Assembly (NCBI RefSeq): GCF_044360475.1
Contig: NZ_CP043494.1
Span: 10,478,001-10,542,000, forward strand
Length of the DNA: 64,000 nt
Direction of reading: 5' to 3'
Source: Archangium minus
GTDB lineage: Bacteria; Myxococcota; Myxococcia; Myxococcales; Myxococcaceae
Shown here: positions 41,798 through 51,148 of the stretch, piece by piece
How positions within the stretch are numbered: position 1 is the stretch's first letter
Layout of the letters: every line of letters begins with the position of its first letter
Program-made: the position numbers and the translations under genes
The notes under the pieces: model-generated
Databases searched by the model: none
What the model was told of the DNA's origin: nothing
The model's input: only the letters and a program-made list of their open reading frames with translations

Positions 41798-43282
41798 TCA
41801 GTCCAGCGGCCACTCGTGGACCGGCCTGCCAGACGCGGAGTGGGCCATGTAACGCTCCAGTAGCGCCCCCAGAGCGTCCTGCCGGGGCATGTGGGCTTCC
41901 AACCGCGCCAACATCTTCCGCTGCCATCGTGCCCCTGTACAACCAGCACGCAATCGGGCCTGGATAATGGAAAGGAGCGCGTCCGCTTCCTCGGCCGCCA
42001 CTCCGGCACCGACCAGGCCCTCCCTGGCCACGGGCAGCAGCCGCTCCACCAGGGCCCCCGCTGGCACCGGCCGCGGCGAGGGGGCGGTGCGCTCGGGCCA
42101 CAGCAGCATCGCGTCCAGGCCCTCCTTCGAGGCGCGGAGGAAGTTGCCCCGGGCACACGCGAAGGGGAGCCCCGGCAGCAGCGCCTCCACCTCATCGCTC
42201 AACCCCAGCGTGAGGCCCAGCAGCAGCGCCCCATTGGCGAGCATGTCCACCACGGTGGGCCCCGCGGGCAGCGCGCGCAGCTCGATGCGCACGTGGCCGC
42301 CCCCGCTGGGATCGTAGATGGCGCGGTTCCAGCTCCACACGGTGCCCTGGTGCAGGCGCAGCTCGTCCAGGCGGGGCAGGCCTCCCGCGGCCAGACACTC
42401 CAGCGGTGACTCCGAGCCCAGCACCGGCAGGAGCGGCGCGTAGAGCGCCACCGACTCGGCGAACAGCTCCAGCGCGCCCTGGCGTGCCCAGCCATGGCCG
42501 AAGGTGACGCGCCCGTGCTGCGGGGCCTCCGATGAGGACTCGCCCCGGTCATCCACCGCCTGACGGAAGAGCGCCACGCGCGTCTCGTCCCACAGCCGCC
42601 GCCCCAGCAGGAAGGGCGAGTTGCCGCTCACCGCCAGCACCGGCGCCGTCGCCAGCTGGGCCGCGTTGTACATCCGCGCGAAGTCCGCCGGGTCCACGCG
42701 CAGGTGGTACTGCAACGAGGTGTTGGCGCCCTCCAGTGTCACGTCGTCCCACTCCAGGGTGAGCGAGTCCTCGCCCTTGATGACCACGCGCAGCGGCTCC
42801 TGGCGCCGGTTGCGGATGGCGGCCGACAGCGCTCGGTAGCGAGGCATCCCCGTCAGCGCCCCGCTGCCCAAATCCGCCTCGCGCAGCGTGGGGAGGATGC
42901 CCGTCACCGCCACCCGCGCCCCCTGCGTGGCCGCCGCGCGCCGCACCTCCGCCAGCGCGCTCTCGAACTCCTCGCGGAGCGCCGTGAAGGGACGCCCCGC
43001 CAGCGGACCCGGCCGCAGGTTGACCTCGAGGTTGAATCGGTCGATCTCCACCGTCACCCGGGGATCCATCGTCTGGCTCAGCACCTGCCGGTTGACGGGC
43101 AGCGGGAAGCCCGCGGCGTCCACCAGGAACATCTCCAGCTCGGCACCAATGGTCCGAGGGCCCACGCCGAACCCCGGCCGAGCCAGCACCGTCCGGAGCA
43201 CTTCCAGACTCTCGGCGAGGCGCTTGGCGAATCGTGCGTACTCCTCGGCTTCGAACGTCTCTTTGCGAATCTGGAGTCCCAT
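41798..43282 (-). CDS. GCS2-family glutamate-cysteine ligase-like protein
   Basis: 494-residue protein of the glutamate-cysteine ligase / carboxylate-amine ligase superfamily. Visible motifs: 'GAELEMFLVDAAGFPLPVN' (metal- and ATP-binding Glu cluster), 'VEIDRFNLEVNLRPGP', 'TLEGANTSLQYHLRV', 'ISGNSPFLLGR'-like 'AVSGNSPFLLGRRLWDETR', and 'GGGHVRIELRALPAGPTVVD'. These enzymes join an amine to a gamma- or alpha-carboxylate using ATP. The substrate is not known; it could be gamma-Glu-Cys formation or another amide bond. The upstream FAD/NAD(P) gene ends 14 bases before this start, so the two form an operon. Confidence 0.8.
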   Translation of the reverse strand: MGLQIRKETFEAEEYARFAKRLAESLEVLRTVLARPGFGVGPRTIGAELEMFLVDAAGFPLPVNRQVLSQTMDPRVTVEIDRFNLEVNLRPGPLAGRPFTALREEFESALAEVRRAAATQGARVAVTGILPTLREADLGSGALTGMPRYRALSAAIRNRRQEPLRVVIKGEDSLTLEWDDVTLEGANTSLQYHLRVDPADFARMYNAAQLATAPVLAVSGNSPFLLGRRLWDETRVALFRQAVDDRGESSSEAPQHGRVTFGHGWARQGALELFAESVALYAPLLPVLGSESPLECLAAGGLPRLDELRLHQGTVWSWNRAIYDPSGGGHVRIELRALPAGPTVVDMLANGALLLGLTLGLSDEVEALLPGLPFACARGNFLRASKEGLDAMLLWPERTAPSPRPVPAGALVERLLPVAREGLVGAGVAAEEADALLSIIQARLRAGCTGARWQRKMLARLEAHMPRQDALGALLERYMAHSASGRPVHEWPLD

Positions 43283-43296
43283 ATGGCGGCGCTCCC

Positions 43297-44724
43297 CTAG
43301 GGGAAGGTCGGCGAAGGAGAAAGGACGGTCTCGGACACGTCCGAGTGGGAGGCGAGCTGCTCCAGCAGCCGCCGCGAAAGGGCGAGCGCCTGCACGCGGA
43401 TCTCCGGAATGGCCGTGCTCTCCCACAGGTCACCCCGGCGCAGCGGGCCCAGGGCGAAGAGCGAGTTCGAGGCGCGACCCTCCGCATCGAGCAACGCACC
43501 CTCGGTGTCCGTGGCCAGGCCGAGCCCCAGCGCATCCGCCTGGACGAGCCCGGAGTCCATGAGCCCACGCAGCAGCGGATGGGCCCGGCCGATACAGGCG
43601 TCTGGGCCGGTGCAGTTGATGACGTGCTGGACACGGAGCGTGGCCTCACGGTCGACGCCACGAGGCCGGACGCGCGCCATCACCCAGCCCGCGTCCGTCA
43701 CCTGGAAGCCGCGCACGCGAGCCGCGTGGACGCGCAGCACGCCGGCGCTCTGGAGTTGCTGGAGGATGTCGTGCACCCCGGGAGCCATCCGGTGGCGGTG
43801 CACGTCCCAGAAGGCGCGCAAGTGGCGGAGGAAGCGGCGCCGCTCAGGCTCCGGCAGGCCGCGCCACAGCGGGGCCGTCAGAGGCCGCAGGCCATCCATC
43901 ACGCCGCGCCAGTCCGCCCCCTCGTCGGTGGAGCGCCGGGCCTCGCGGCGCAGCACCCTCAGGACAGCGCGGACGCGAGAGGGCTCGGAGAGGCTCACGG
44001 GCGGGCCCGCCACCACGCCGGGACGATGGACGTGCGGCAGCAGCCCGTGCCGAGAGAGGGCGTGGATGCGCCCCTCGTGGTTGCGCTCGGCCAAGGAGAG
44101 CACCGTGTCCACCATCGTCAGGCCCGTGCCGATGAGCAGCACCGAGTGGTGGGGCTGAACACGGTGCAGGGCGCCCTCGGCCCAGGGAGAGCGAATGTAG
44201 CGGCGGCTCGTGTACAGGCCCCCATCCGGCACCGGCAGGTCCGCGGGGAGCGCATTGCCCACCGCCAGCGCCACCGTCCGCGCCAGGAGCTGAGTACCGT
44301 CGGCGAGCACCAGTCGGACGTTGTCTCCCTCGTGAGACAGGGACGCGGCCTCGCCCTCGAGGAGCTCCAGGCCCACGCCCGGCACCGCCTTCTCGCGGGC
44401 CTCGCGGAGCACCGCCTCCAGGTACTGGCCGTAGCGCCGGCGCTGGACGAAGTCACCCGGGCTGGTGCCCGGCTCGATACGGCGCATCCACCGCAGGAAG
44501 TGCTCGGGATCATCCGGGAAGGCACTCATCCGCCCGGCGGGGACATTGAGCAGATGGCTGACGCTATCCGTGGAGTAGGCGAGGCCGGGCCCCACACGCC
44601 CCGAACGCTCCAACAGCGCCACCCGCAAGGGACCCGAAGCGTTCCGCAAGAGCTGGGCCGCCAACAGGGTACCGCTGGCGCCTCCACCCACTATGAGTAC
44701 GTCCCAAAGCTGCTCAATTCGCAC
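43297..44724 (-). CDS. FAD/NAD(P)-binding oxidoreductase
   Basis: 475-residue flavoprotein of the FAD-NAD(P)-binding family. N-terminal FAD loop 'VLIVGGGASGTLLAAQLL', 'GPGLAYSTDSVSHLLNVPAG' (family-typical), a second nucleotide loop 'VLLIGTGLTMVDTVLSLAE', and 'VINCTGPDACIG' near the C-terminal part. Relatives include hydroxylases and reductases with unknown substrates. The start is a GTG. It is operonic with the GCS2-family ligase gene 14 bases downstream, which suggests a two-step modification of an amino acid or small peptide, though this is only inference. Confidence 0.83.
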   Translation of the reverse strand: MRIEQLWDVLIVGGGASGTLLAAQLLRNASGPLRVALLERSGRVGPGLAYSTDSVSHLLNVPAGRMSAFPDDPEHFLRWMRRIEPGTSPGDFVQRRRYGQYLEAVLREAREKAVPGVGLELLEGEAASLSHEGDNVRLVLADGTQLLARTVALAVGNALPADLPVPDGGLYTSRRYIRSPWAEGALHRVQPHHSVLLIGTGLTMVDTVLSLAERNHEGRIHALSRHGLLPHVHRPGVVAGPPVSLSEPSRVRAVLRVLRREARRSTDEGADWRGVMDGLRPLTAPLWRGLPEPERRRFLRHLRAFWDVHRHRMAPGVHDILQQLQSAGVLRVHAARVRGFQVTDAGWVMARVRPRGVDREATLRVQHVINCTGPDACIGRAHPLLRGLMDSGLVQADALGLGLATDTEGALLDAEGRASNSLFALGPLRRGDLWESTAIPEIRVQALALSRRLLEQLASHSDVSETVLSPSPTFP

Positions 44725-44943
44725 ACGGGGAGTCTAATCCTCAAGTGCTGGTCCTACATCCCCCCTTGACTGTCTACTCACCTGACGGACGCGTACGAAT
44801 TTTGGAGGGAACTCCCGCTGGACAGGCAGGCAGGCAGCTCCCCAGGCCTGAAGTCCTTCTCCCTATATAAGGAGGGGAGACGCCCTCAGGCTCGCCTGGC
44901 CGCCCGCGACCCATGAGTCGGGCGTCGGGGTGTGTTATCGCTG

Positions 44944-46038
44944 ATGACGATGGAGCCCACGCCCGCCACCCCTCCCATCAACCTGTATGACCTGCCGCGT
45001 GCCGCCCTTGGCGAGCTGCTCGCCGGCTGGGGTTACAGCGCCTATTACCGCGACCTGCTCTGGGAAGCCCTCTACCGCCAGCAGGTGGAGTCGTTCGACG
45101 CGCTCACCGGGTTGAAGCCGGAGTTCGTCCAGACGCTCCGCGAGCGCACGCGCCTGGAGCGGCCTGTCACCCACCACGAGGTGCACAGCACCGACGGCTA
45201 CACCCGGAAGCTGCTGTTGCGGCTGCGCGATGGGCAGACCGTGGAGACGGTGCTCATGCGTTTCAAGGGCCGAGCCACAGTGTGCCTCAGCACGCAGGCT
45301 GGCTGCGCCATGGGGTGCGTCTTCTGCGCCACCGGGCAGATGGGCTTTGTGCGCCACCTGTCACCTGGGGAGATCATCGGCCAGGTGCTGCACGTCACGC
45401 GCATCCTGCGCGAGACGGACGAGTCGCTGCGCAACGTGGTGCTGATGGGCATGGGCGAGCCCCTGCACAACTACGAAGGCACCATGGCGGCGGTGGACAT
45501 CATGGTGGACCAGCTGGGGTTGGCGCTGGCCCCGCGCTTCATCACCCTGAGCACCGTGGGCGTGGTGCCCGGCATCCGCCGGCTCGCGGACGAGGATCGG
45601 CCGGTGCAGCTCGCCGTGAGTCTGCACGGCGCCACGGACGCGGAGCGCGGCGCGCTAGTGCCCGCGGCCCGCAAGTGGCCACTCGCCGAGCTGGTGGACG
45701 CCTGCCGCTACTACGCGGAGAAGCGCAAGCGCCGCATCTTCTACGAGTGGGCGCTCATCGCCGGGCAGAACGACACGCCCGAGCAGGCCCACGCGCTGGG
45801 CCAGTTGCTGAAGGGGATGGAGGCGCACGTCAACCTCATCCCGCTCAACCCCACGGTGGGCTACGGCGAGCGACCCAGCGGCCCCGACGCCGTGCGTGCC
45901 TTCCAGGACATCCTGGCCAGCTACGGCCTGCCCAGCACCGTGCGTCAGCGCCGAGGCATCGACATCGACGCGGGCTGCGGCCAGCTCAAGGCCGCCGTGG
46001 AGCGCCAGCGTCCCTCGCGTCAGCCCACGGCCCCCTGA
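44944..46038 (+). CDS. rlmN: 23S rRNA (adenine-2503-C2)-methyltransferase
   Basis: 364-residue radical-SAM methyltransferase that methylates A2503 of 23S rRNA (and A37 of some tRNAs). The 4Fe-4S motif CxxxCxxC is in 'GCAMGCVFCATGQMGF'. 'NVVLMGMGEPLHNYE', 'ITLSTVGVVPGIRRLA' and 'VSLHGATDAERGALVP' follow, with the catalytic C-terminal Cys in 'RRGIDIDAGCGQLKAA'. The ATG at 44944 is preferred; a GTG four codons upstream is possible. A TATATAAGG stretch about 70 bases upstream might serve as a -10 element but is not certain. Confidence 0.96.
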   Translation: MTMEPTPATPPINLYDLPRAALGELLAGWGYSAYYRDLLWEALYRQQVESFDALTGLKPEFVQTLRERTRLERPVTHHEVHSTDGYTRKLLLRLRDGQTVETVLMRFKGRATVCLSTQAGCAMGCVFCATGQMGFVRHLSPGEIIGQVLHVTRILRETDESLRNVVLMGMGEPLHNYEGTMAAVDIMVDQLGLALAPRFITLSTVGVVPGIRRLADEDRPVQLAVSLHGATDAERGALVPAARKWPLAELVDACRYYAEKRKRRIFYEWALIAGQNDTPEQAHALGQLLKGMEAHVNLIPLNPTVGYGERPSGPDAVRAFQDILASYGLPSTVRQRRGIDIDAGCGQLKAAVERQRPSRQPTAP

Positions 46039-46085
46039 AGCCCGCACTGCCCGGAGGGCGGGAACCCTGATAGGAGGAGGCCCGC

Positions 46086-47627
46086 GTGGCTTCGACAATG
46101 CGCGGCTTGCTGGCCCACCCCCTCACGTTCCTGTTCGCCTTCCTCGCCGCGCCCGTGGTGTGGCTCGGGGGCCTCTTCATCTTCGATGTGACCCGGATCG
46201 CCGCCGGGTTGATGCTCGTCGCGCTGGCGGCGAATCCCAGGCTGCGAAGCACCGGACCCTTGGAGCTTCCGCGCTCCCACCGGCTCGCCATCGCGGGAGT
46301 GGCGGTGGCGTACCTGGCCCTGCTGCTGGCGCACCAGCTCGCGAAGGTGAAGCTGGGCCGGCAGGGCATCGACTTCGCCATCTTCACCCAGATCGTGGAC
46401 AGCATCGCCCGCCGGGGCGCCCCGCTCTCCTCACTGATTGGCCCCGAGTGGCGCAACTTCCTCTCGCACCACTTCGTCCCCGTCCTCTACCTGCCCGCCG
46501 CGCTCACCACCGCGGGCCTCTCCGCGCCCACGGCCACCCTGCTCATCCACGTGGCCAATGTGGCGGTGGGCTTCCTCGCGCTTCACGGCATCTTCCGGCA
46601 GGTGGGCCTCTCCCCCTCGGTGTCCATCGCCCTGGTGCTGGTGGCGATGTTGAACCCCGCCCTCCGCCCCGAAATCTTCTGGGGCATCCACGACGAGACC
46701 TTCGCGCTCGGCTTCGTGGGGTTGGCCTTCCTCTTCTGGCTGCGCGGCCGCTTCCTCGCCTCGGCGCTCATGCTGGCCCTGAGCGCCACCACGAAGGAGA
46801 GCTTCTTCCTCTTCATGGTCTCCTTCTCGGGAGTAGCCATCGTCGCGCACCATCGGTTCCACCCAGCTGAAACAGCGAGCGCCGCACGCCGCGTCTTCGG
46901 GGTGACGGCGCTCCTGGGCCTCGCGGGCTTCGCTGGCTACTTCTTCCTCCAGCCGCTGCTGATCGGAAAGCAGTTCGACCACCTCAACAAGCTGGCCACG
47001 CTGGACACGCTGCTCTCCCCCTCGGTGCTCGGCCAGAAGCTGCTCTTCACCGGGATGGTGCTGCTGCCCTCACTCGGCCTGGGGCTCTTCACGTGGCGCG
47101 GTCGGGCCATCCTCGCCACCCCGCTGCCGTTCATCGGCATCGTCTGGGCCTCCGGCTACGAGGAGATGTACCGCCCGCTCGGGTACTACGGCGTCGTCAC
47201 CAGCTTCATCGCCTTCATTGCCGCCGCCGTGTCGATGGTGGACCTGGCGCCGCGCTGGCGAGGCCTGCTCCAGTCCGCGCCCGCGCTGCTCTTCCTCGGG
47301 TGGCTCGGGCTGTGCCTGGGCACGCACCTACCGGCGCGAGACGTCTACCGCGCCATCGGCGACACCTCGCTCGACGCGGCGCACCTGGACTGGATTCCCG
47401 ACGAGGCCCGGGTCATCGCAGATCCCGCCGCCGTGCTGGCACTCCTGCGCACCGCGCACCCCGTGCGGCTCTACTCCGCGGGCATCCAGCCGGAGCCGCC
47501 TGCCTTCGACTACCTCGTGTTCAACCCCAAGGGCTGGGAGCCGCTGCCGCCCTCGCTCGAGCAGCTCACCGAGCCATGCCACCCCTCTGGAGGCTGGGTG
47601 GTGCGCTGTCCGCGTCAGAGGCCGTGA
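46086..47627 (+). CDS. DUF2079 polytopic membrane protein
   Basis: 513-residue membrane protein with about 11-12 hydrophobic segments and the DUF2079 signature near the first third: 'GRQGIDFAIFTQIVDSIARR' and 'FLSHHFVPVLYLPAAL'. 'EIFWGIHDETFALGFVG' and 'ATTKESFFLFM' are also family features. DUF2079 proteins resemble GT-C glycosyltransferases and may use polyprenyl-linked sugars. It starts at a GTG with AGGAGGAGG close in front, 47 bases after rlmN. Its end overlaps the convergent HD gene by 13 bases. Confidence 0.85.
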   Translation: MASTMRGLLAHPLTFLFAFLAAPVVWLGGLFIFDVTRIAAGLMLVALAANPRLRSTGPLELPRSHRLAIAGVAVAYLALLLAHQLAKVKLGRQGIDFAIFTQIVDSIARRGAPLSSLIGPEWRNFLSHHFVPVLYLPAALTTAGLSAPTATLLIHVANVAVGFLALHGIFRQVGLSPSVSIALVLVAMLNPALRPEIFWGIHDETFALGFVGLAFLFWLRGRFLASALMLALSATTKESFFLFMVSFSGVAIVAHHRFHPAETASAARRVFGVTALLGLAGFAGYFFLQPLLIGKQFDHLNKLATLDTLLSPSVLGQKLLFTGMVLLPSLGLGLFTWRGRAILATPLPFIGIVWASGYEEMYRPLGYYGVVTSFIAFIAAAVSMVDLAPRWRGLLQSAPALLFLGWLGLCLGTHLPARDVYRAIGDTSLDAAHLDWIPDEARVIADPAAVLALLRTAHPVRLYSAGIQPEPPAFDYLVFNPKGWEPLPPSLEQLTEPCHPSGGWVVRCPRQRP

Positions 47628-48163
47628 GCCGCCTGCCACTCGAGTCGCTCATCAGCATCACGCGCCAGCCGCTCAAGCACTTCGTCGAGGGAGAGAAACA
47701 CCTCCCATGGAGCCTGTCCGCACGCAGAAGCCACGCGGCGACAGACCTCCTGCTCGAGCGGCTCATCCCGCTTCCCCTTCCACACCTTGTCAGCGAGGGT
47801 GACGAGGAGATCCTCAAGCGCCAATCCTTCCCGGTCGGCCTGCGCGTGCGTCCGGGCGAAGCGCGCAATAGGAGCCGGAACACCCCGCGAGAGGAGCAGC
47901 TGCTCCCCGAGCGCCTCGTGCTTGTCCCCGGGTTGGGAGAGCTCCTCCCGGACAACCGCCTTGCCAATGTCGTGGAGCGCGGCGCCCAGGGCGACGGCCT
48001 CCGCATCAACTGACAGCCGGGGCCAGCGCTTGCGCAGCGCGGAGATAAGCCCGAGCGCCACATCGTGGACGAGCGTCAGATGAGCGACCAGCCGTGGAGG
48101 GGCGCGCAGCTCGTCGAGGATGCGCGATGCGGACTCAGGAAGCGGACGAAGACGGAGGGACAT
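47615..48163 (-). CDS. HD-domain protein
   Basis: 182-residue metal-dependent phosphohydrolase-like protein. The HD motif is in 'GAALHDIGKAVVREELSQPG', with further His in 'HLTLVHDVALGL' and 'KHEALGEQLLL'; 'FARTHAQ' gives another. The fold is expected to hydrolyse nucleotides or a phosphoester; the substrate is unknown. The start MSLRLRPLPESASR is chosen because upstream codons lack protein character. The 13-base antisense overlap with the DUF2079 gene could cause mutual interference. Confidence 0.8.
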   Translation of the reverse strand: MSLRLRPLPESASRILDELRAPPRLVAHLTLVHDVALGLISALRKRWPRLSVDAEAVALGAALHDIGKAVVREELSQPGDKHEALGEQLLLSRGVPAPIARFARTHAQADREGLALEDLLVTLADKVWKGKRDEPLEQEVCRRVASACGQAPWEVFLSLDEVLERLARDADERLEWQAAHGL

Positions 48164-48284
48164 GGAGCGGGCCGCCAGGCCAGTCGAGGAGAGAGCCTCC
48201 GGGCTCGCTCTTCCGCAACTTGTCCGACTGTCGGACAGGTCGGAGAAAAGTGCGACCGGAGGTCGGGGTGTATGAGGTCGCGGT

Positions 48285-49064
48285 CTATGCCTCCCGTAGC
48301 GCGGCCGCGGCATCAAGAGCAATGCGTGTGCGGTCGTTCGGCGGATAGGTGTCAGCGGAAATCCGCTGAAGGTCCTGCCATGTGAGTCGAGCCCCCGTCT
48401 TCACATCCCCCAACTTCTCCACCGAGAACGGTTTCGGAGACGGGTAACCCAGCAGCTCGCAAAGCAGATCTGAGCTCCAGAGCCCCGCGATCACCCGCGT
48501 GCGCTCCATTTGCTGTTTCTCGAATGGCTCCATCAGCTTCGCCTCGAACACAAGCAACCGCTCCGGCAGGACGATGACAAGATCGGGCTTGGCCTGGAAG
48601 GCCGCCCGGAGCCACTCGTAGACCTGACGGTTCAGTCGATCGCCCTCCGAATCCGGAACTGTTCCCTCTGGCCCCACGCCCATCTCTAATCGGTCAGCCT
48701 TGACGAAGATCTGCGCCGGGTGCGTCTTGAAGACATCGCACAGTTCCGGGGCCAGCTCGGACCAGGGCGTATGCGTCTGCCCCCGCGCCAACAAAGCGAC
48801 CAGCTTGTTCATGCGGTCACCGAGAGTGCTCGGCTCCTTCTTCCACACCTGGAATGCGTCACGAATGAGGGCGACCTCCGTGAACACGGTAGCCCGACCC
48901 GCACTCGCCGGGTCCACCTCGAGCCCGCGCTCACGCAACAGAGCAAGCACGCGGAACAGGGGTCCGTGCTCCGGGTTCGTGGCAAGACCCTCGTGGAGGA
49001 GGCGGAACACGTGCGCGCACGCGGAACGCTCCTCTCGATTGCAGCCATCATAGGGGAGGCGCAT
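48285..49064 (-). CDS. Putative PD-(D/E)XK nuclease-like protein
   Basis: 259-residue soluble protein. Residues about 150-180 hold 'FQAKPDLVIVLPERLLVFEAKL', which has the Asp and Glu-x-Lys spacing of PD-(D/E)XK nucleases. No family name is recognised, and there is no methylase or helicase next to it on the same strand. The N-terminal 140 residues are helical with a Cys near residue 7 (DGCNREERSACAHVF). A Upf1-like helicase gene is divergent, 135 bases away. The nuclease role is inferred from one motif. Confidence 0.55.
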   Translation of the reverse strand: MRLPYDGCNREERSACAHVFRLLHEGLATNPEHGPLFRVLALLRERGLEVDPASAGRATVFTEVALIRDAFQVWKKEPSTLGDRMNKLVALLARGQTHTPWSELAPELCDVFKTHPAQIFVKADRLEMGVGPEGTVPDSEGDRLNRQVYEWLRAAFQAKPDLVIVLPERLLVFEAKLMEPFEKQQMERTRVIAGLWSSDLLCELLGYPSPKPFSVEKLGDVKTGARLTWQDLQRISADTYPPNDRTRIALDAAAALREA

Positions 49065-49199
49065 GAACGGCAACCTGACACGAATCCCGGATGAACAGCC
49101 CCTGCGCGAGCCACTCTCCTGCCTGTAAACAACAGGCAGGAGTACGACCCTTCACACCAGGGCATGCGGAAGCGCGCCTCGTGGCATAAAACCACCCCC

Positions 49200-51122
49200 A
49201 TGCCTCGCGACGTCTCCTTCTTCGATTCCCTTGGCCGCCTCCTCTCCCTCGAGCGAGAGGCCGAGCGTGCCCGCATGGAAGCCCTCGCGGAGGGCATGTC
49301 CCTCCAGCAGCGCGCCGAGCAGGGGCTCTCTTTCCTCGACCTGGAGAGCATCGAAGAGGAGGTTGGCCTCGGAGGCCGCGTCCTGGTGACGCTCGCTCGC
49401 AAGGACCGCGCTCGCTTCCCTGCCCGCCTGGACAACGGAGACCAGGTGGCCGTCTTCCCCCGCCGCTCCGAAATCAAGGAGCCCGCGCGCGCCCTCGTCG
49501 CCCGCGCCACCGCCACCCGCGTCCAGCTCGCCTTCGACCGCGAGCCCCCTCCCTTCGTGCACGAGGGCCTGCTGCGCCTCGACCGCGTCCCCAACGACGT
49601 CACCTACGAGCGCGTCCGCGCCGGCCTCTCGCGAGTCAAGGCGCTCGATAAGGGGGCCGCCCGCCACAAGCGCGAGGTGCTCCTGGGCAATGAGCCCCCT
49701 CGCTTCGACTCCCTCCGCGAGCTCACCCCCACCCGAGCCCTCAACCCAGAGCAACACGACGCCGTCGCTCGCGCCCTCGCCGCCGAGGACTTCTTCCTCG
49801 TCCACGGCCCGCCCGGCACCGGCAAGAGCACCGTGCTCGCCGAGGTGGCCGCCCAGGCCGTTGCCCGAGGCCAGCGCCTGCTGTGCACCGCCGCCAGCAA
49901 CGCCGCCGTGGACCACCTCACCGACCTCTGCCTCGACAAGGGCCTGCGAGCCATCCGCGTCGGCCACCCTGCCCGCGTCACGCCCCGCCTTCAGGAGCAC
50001 ACGTTGGACCTCGTGGTGGAGGAGCACCCGGACCGCGTGCTCTCCCGCGAGCTCTTCGACGAGGCCTTCTCCCTGCTCGGCTACGCCCGCCGCCAACGCA
50101 ACCAGGGCCGCAGCCGCGAGCGCTTCGCCAACGCCCGAGCCTCCACCACCGAGGCCAAGAGCCTCCTCGACGAAGCCCGCGCCCTTGAGCGCAAGGCCCT
50201 GCGCGGCGTGCTGGAGCGTGCCCAGGTTGTGTGCGTGACGCTCGCCAGTCTCGAGTCCGGCGTGCTCTCCCATGAGGAGTTCGACCTCGCGCTGCTCGAC
50301 GAGGCCACCCAGGCCACCGAGCCACTCGCCCTGCTCGGCTTCCTGCGCGCGCCCAAGGTGGTGCTCGCCGGAGACCCACAGCAGTTGCCCCCTACCGTGC
50401 TCTCCCCCGAGGCCGCGAAGGCCGGCCTCGCCGTCAGCCTCTTCGAGCGCCTGCTCGCGGACCACGGCGAGGGCGTCAAGCGCATGCTCCGAGAGCAGTA
50501 CCGGATGAACACCGCCATCATGACCTTCCCCTCGAAGGAGATGTACGGCGGCGAGCTGCGCGCCCACCCCAGCGTGGCGGACCGGACGCTCGCGGACGTG
50601 CTGCCCCCGGACACGAACGTAGACGCCCCACCCGTCCTCTTCCTCGACACCGCTGGCAAGGGCTTCGAAGAGGAGCAGGAGAAGGACACGGGCAGCCTCT
50701 TCAACACCGGCGAGGCGGACCTGGTCGTCGCTCGGGTGAAGGAGCTGCTCGCCGCTGGGCTCGAGCCCCGAGAGCTCGCCGTCATCACGCCCTACCGCGC
50801 GCAGGCGCATGCCCTGCGTGAGCGCGTGGAGTCGCTCTCCCCCGACGTGGAGGTGGACACCGTGGACGCCTTCCAGGGCCGCGAGAAGGACGCCATCCTC
50901 GTCACCCTCACCCGCTCGAACTCCGAGGGACAGATTGGCTTCCTCTCGGACCTGCGCCGCATGAACGTGGCCCTCACCCGAGCGCGTCGGCACCTCTTCG
51001 TGGTGGGAGACTCGGCCACGCTCAGCGGCCATCCCTTCTACGCGCGCTTCATCGAGTCCACCCAGGAGGGCGGCGGCTACCGCTCCGCCTGGGAGTGGCC
51101 CGATCCCTCCGAAGCCTCCTGA
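49200..51122 (+). CDS. Superfamily 1 helicase (Upf1/SMUBP2-like)
   Basis: 640-residue SF1B helicase. Domain order: OB-like N-terminal part (about 1-170), then RecA1 with 'VHGPPGTGKSTVLAEVAAQA' (Walker A), 'LALLDEATQATEPLALL' (Walker B, DEATQ) and 'VVLAGDPQQLPPTV' (motif III), then RecA2 with 'REQYRMNTAIM', 'VDTVDAFQGREKDAILV' and 'NVALTRARRHLFVVGD'. Such helicases unwind DNA or RNA 5'-to-3' in relatives; the bacterial role is unclear. The start at MPRDVSFFDS is preferred over an ATG-like codon 12 codons upstream. Confidence 0.92.
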   Translation: MPRDVSFFDSLGRLLSLEREAERARMEALAEGMSLQQRAEQGLSFLDLESIEEEVGLGGRVLVTLARKDRARFPARLDNGDQVAVFPRRSEIKEPARALVARATATRVQLAFDREPPPFVHEGLLRLDRVPNDVTYERVRAGLSRVKALDKGAARHKREVLLGNEPPRFDSLRELTPTRALNPEQHDAVARALAAEDFFLVHGPPGTGKSTVLAEVAAQAVARGQRLLCTAASNAAVDHLTDLCLDKGLRAIRVGHPARVTPRLQEHTLDLVVEEHPDRVLSRELFDEAFSLLGYARRQRNQGRSRERFANARASTTEAKSLLDEARALERKALRGVLERAQVVCVTLASLESGVLSHEEFDLALLDEATQATEPLALLGFLRAPKVVLAGDPQQLPPTVLSPEAAKAGLAVSLFERLLADHGEGVKRMLREQYRMNTAIMTFPSKEMYGGELRAHPSVADRTLADVLPPDTNVDAPPVLFLDTAGKGFEEEQEKDTGSLFNTGEADLVVARVKELLAAGLEPRELAVITPYRAQAHALRERVESLSPDVEVDTVDAFQGREKDAILVTLTRSNSEGQIGFLSDLRRMNVALTRARRHLFVVGDSATLSGHPFYARFIESTQEGGGYRSAWEWPDPSEAS

Positions 51123-51148
51123 GCGCCGGACTCGGGACGCGAGGAGCG

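Noticed and set aside
44868..44890. TATATAAGG-containing near-palindrome upstream of rlmN as a promoter or operator
   Set aside because: No matching -35 at the right distance and only a partial palindrome; too weak to list as a site.
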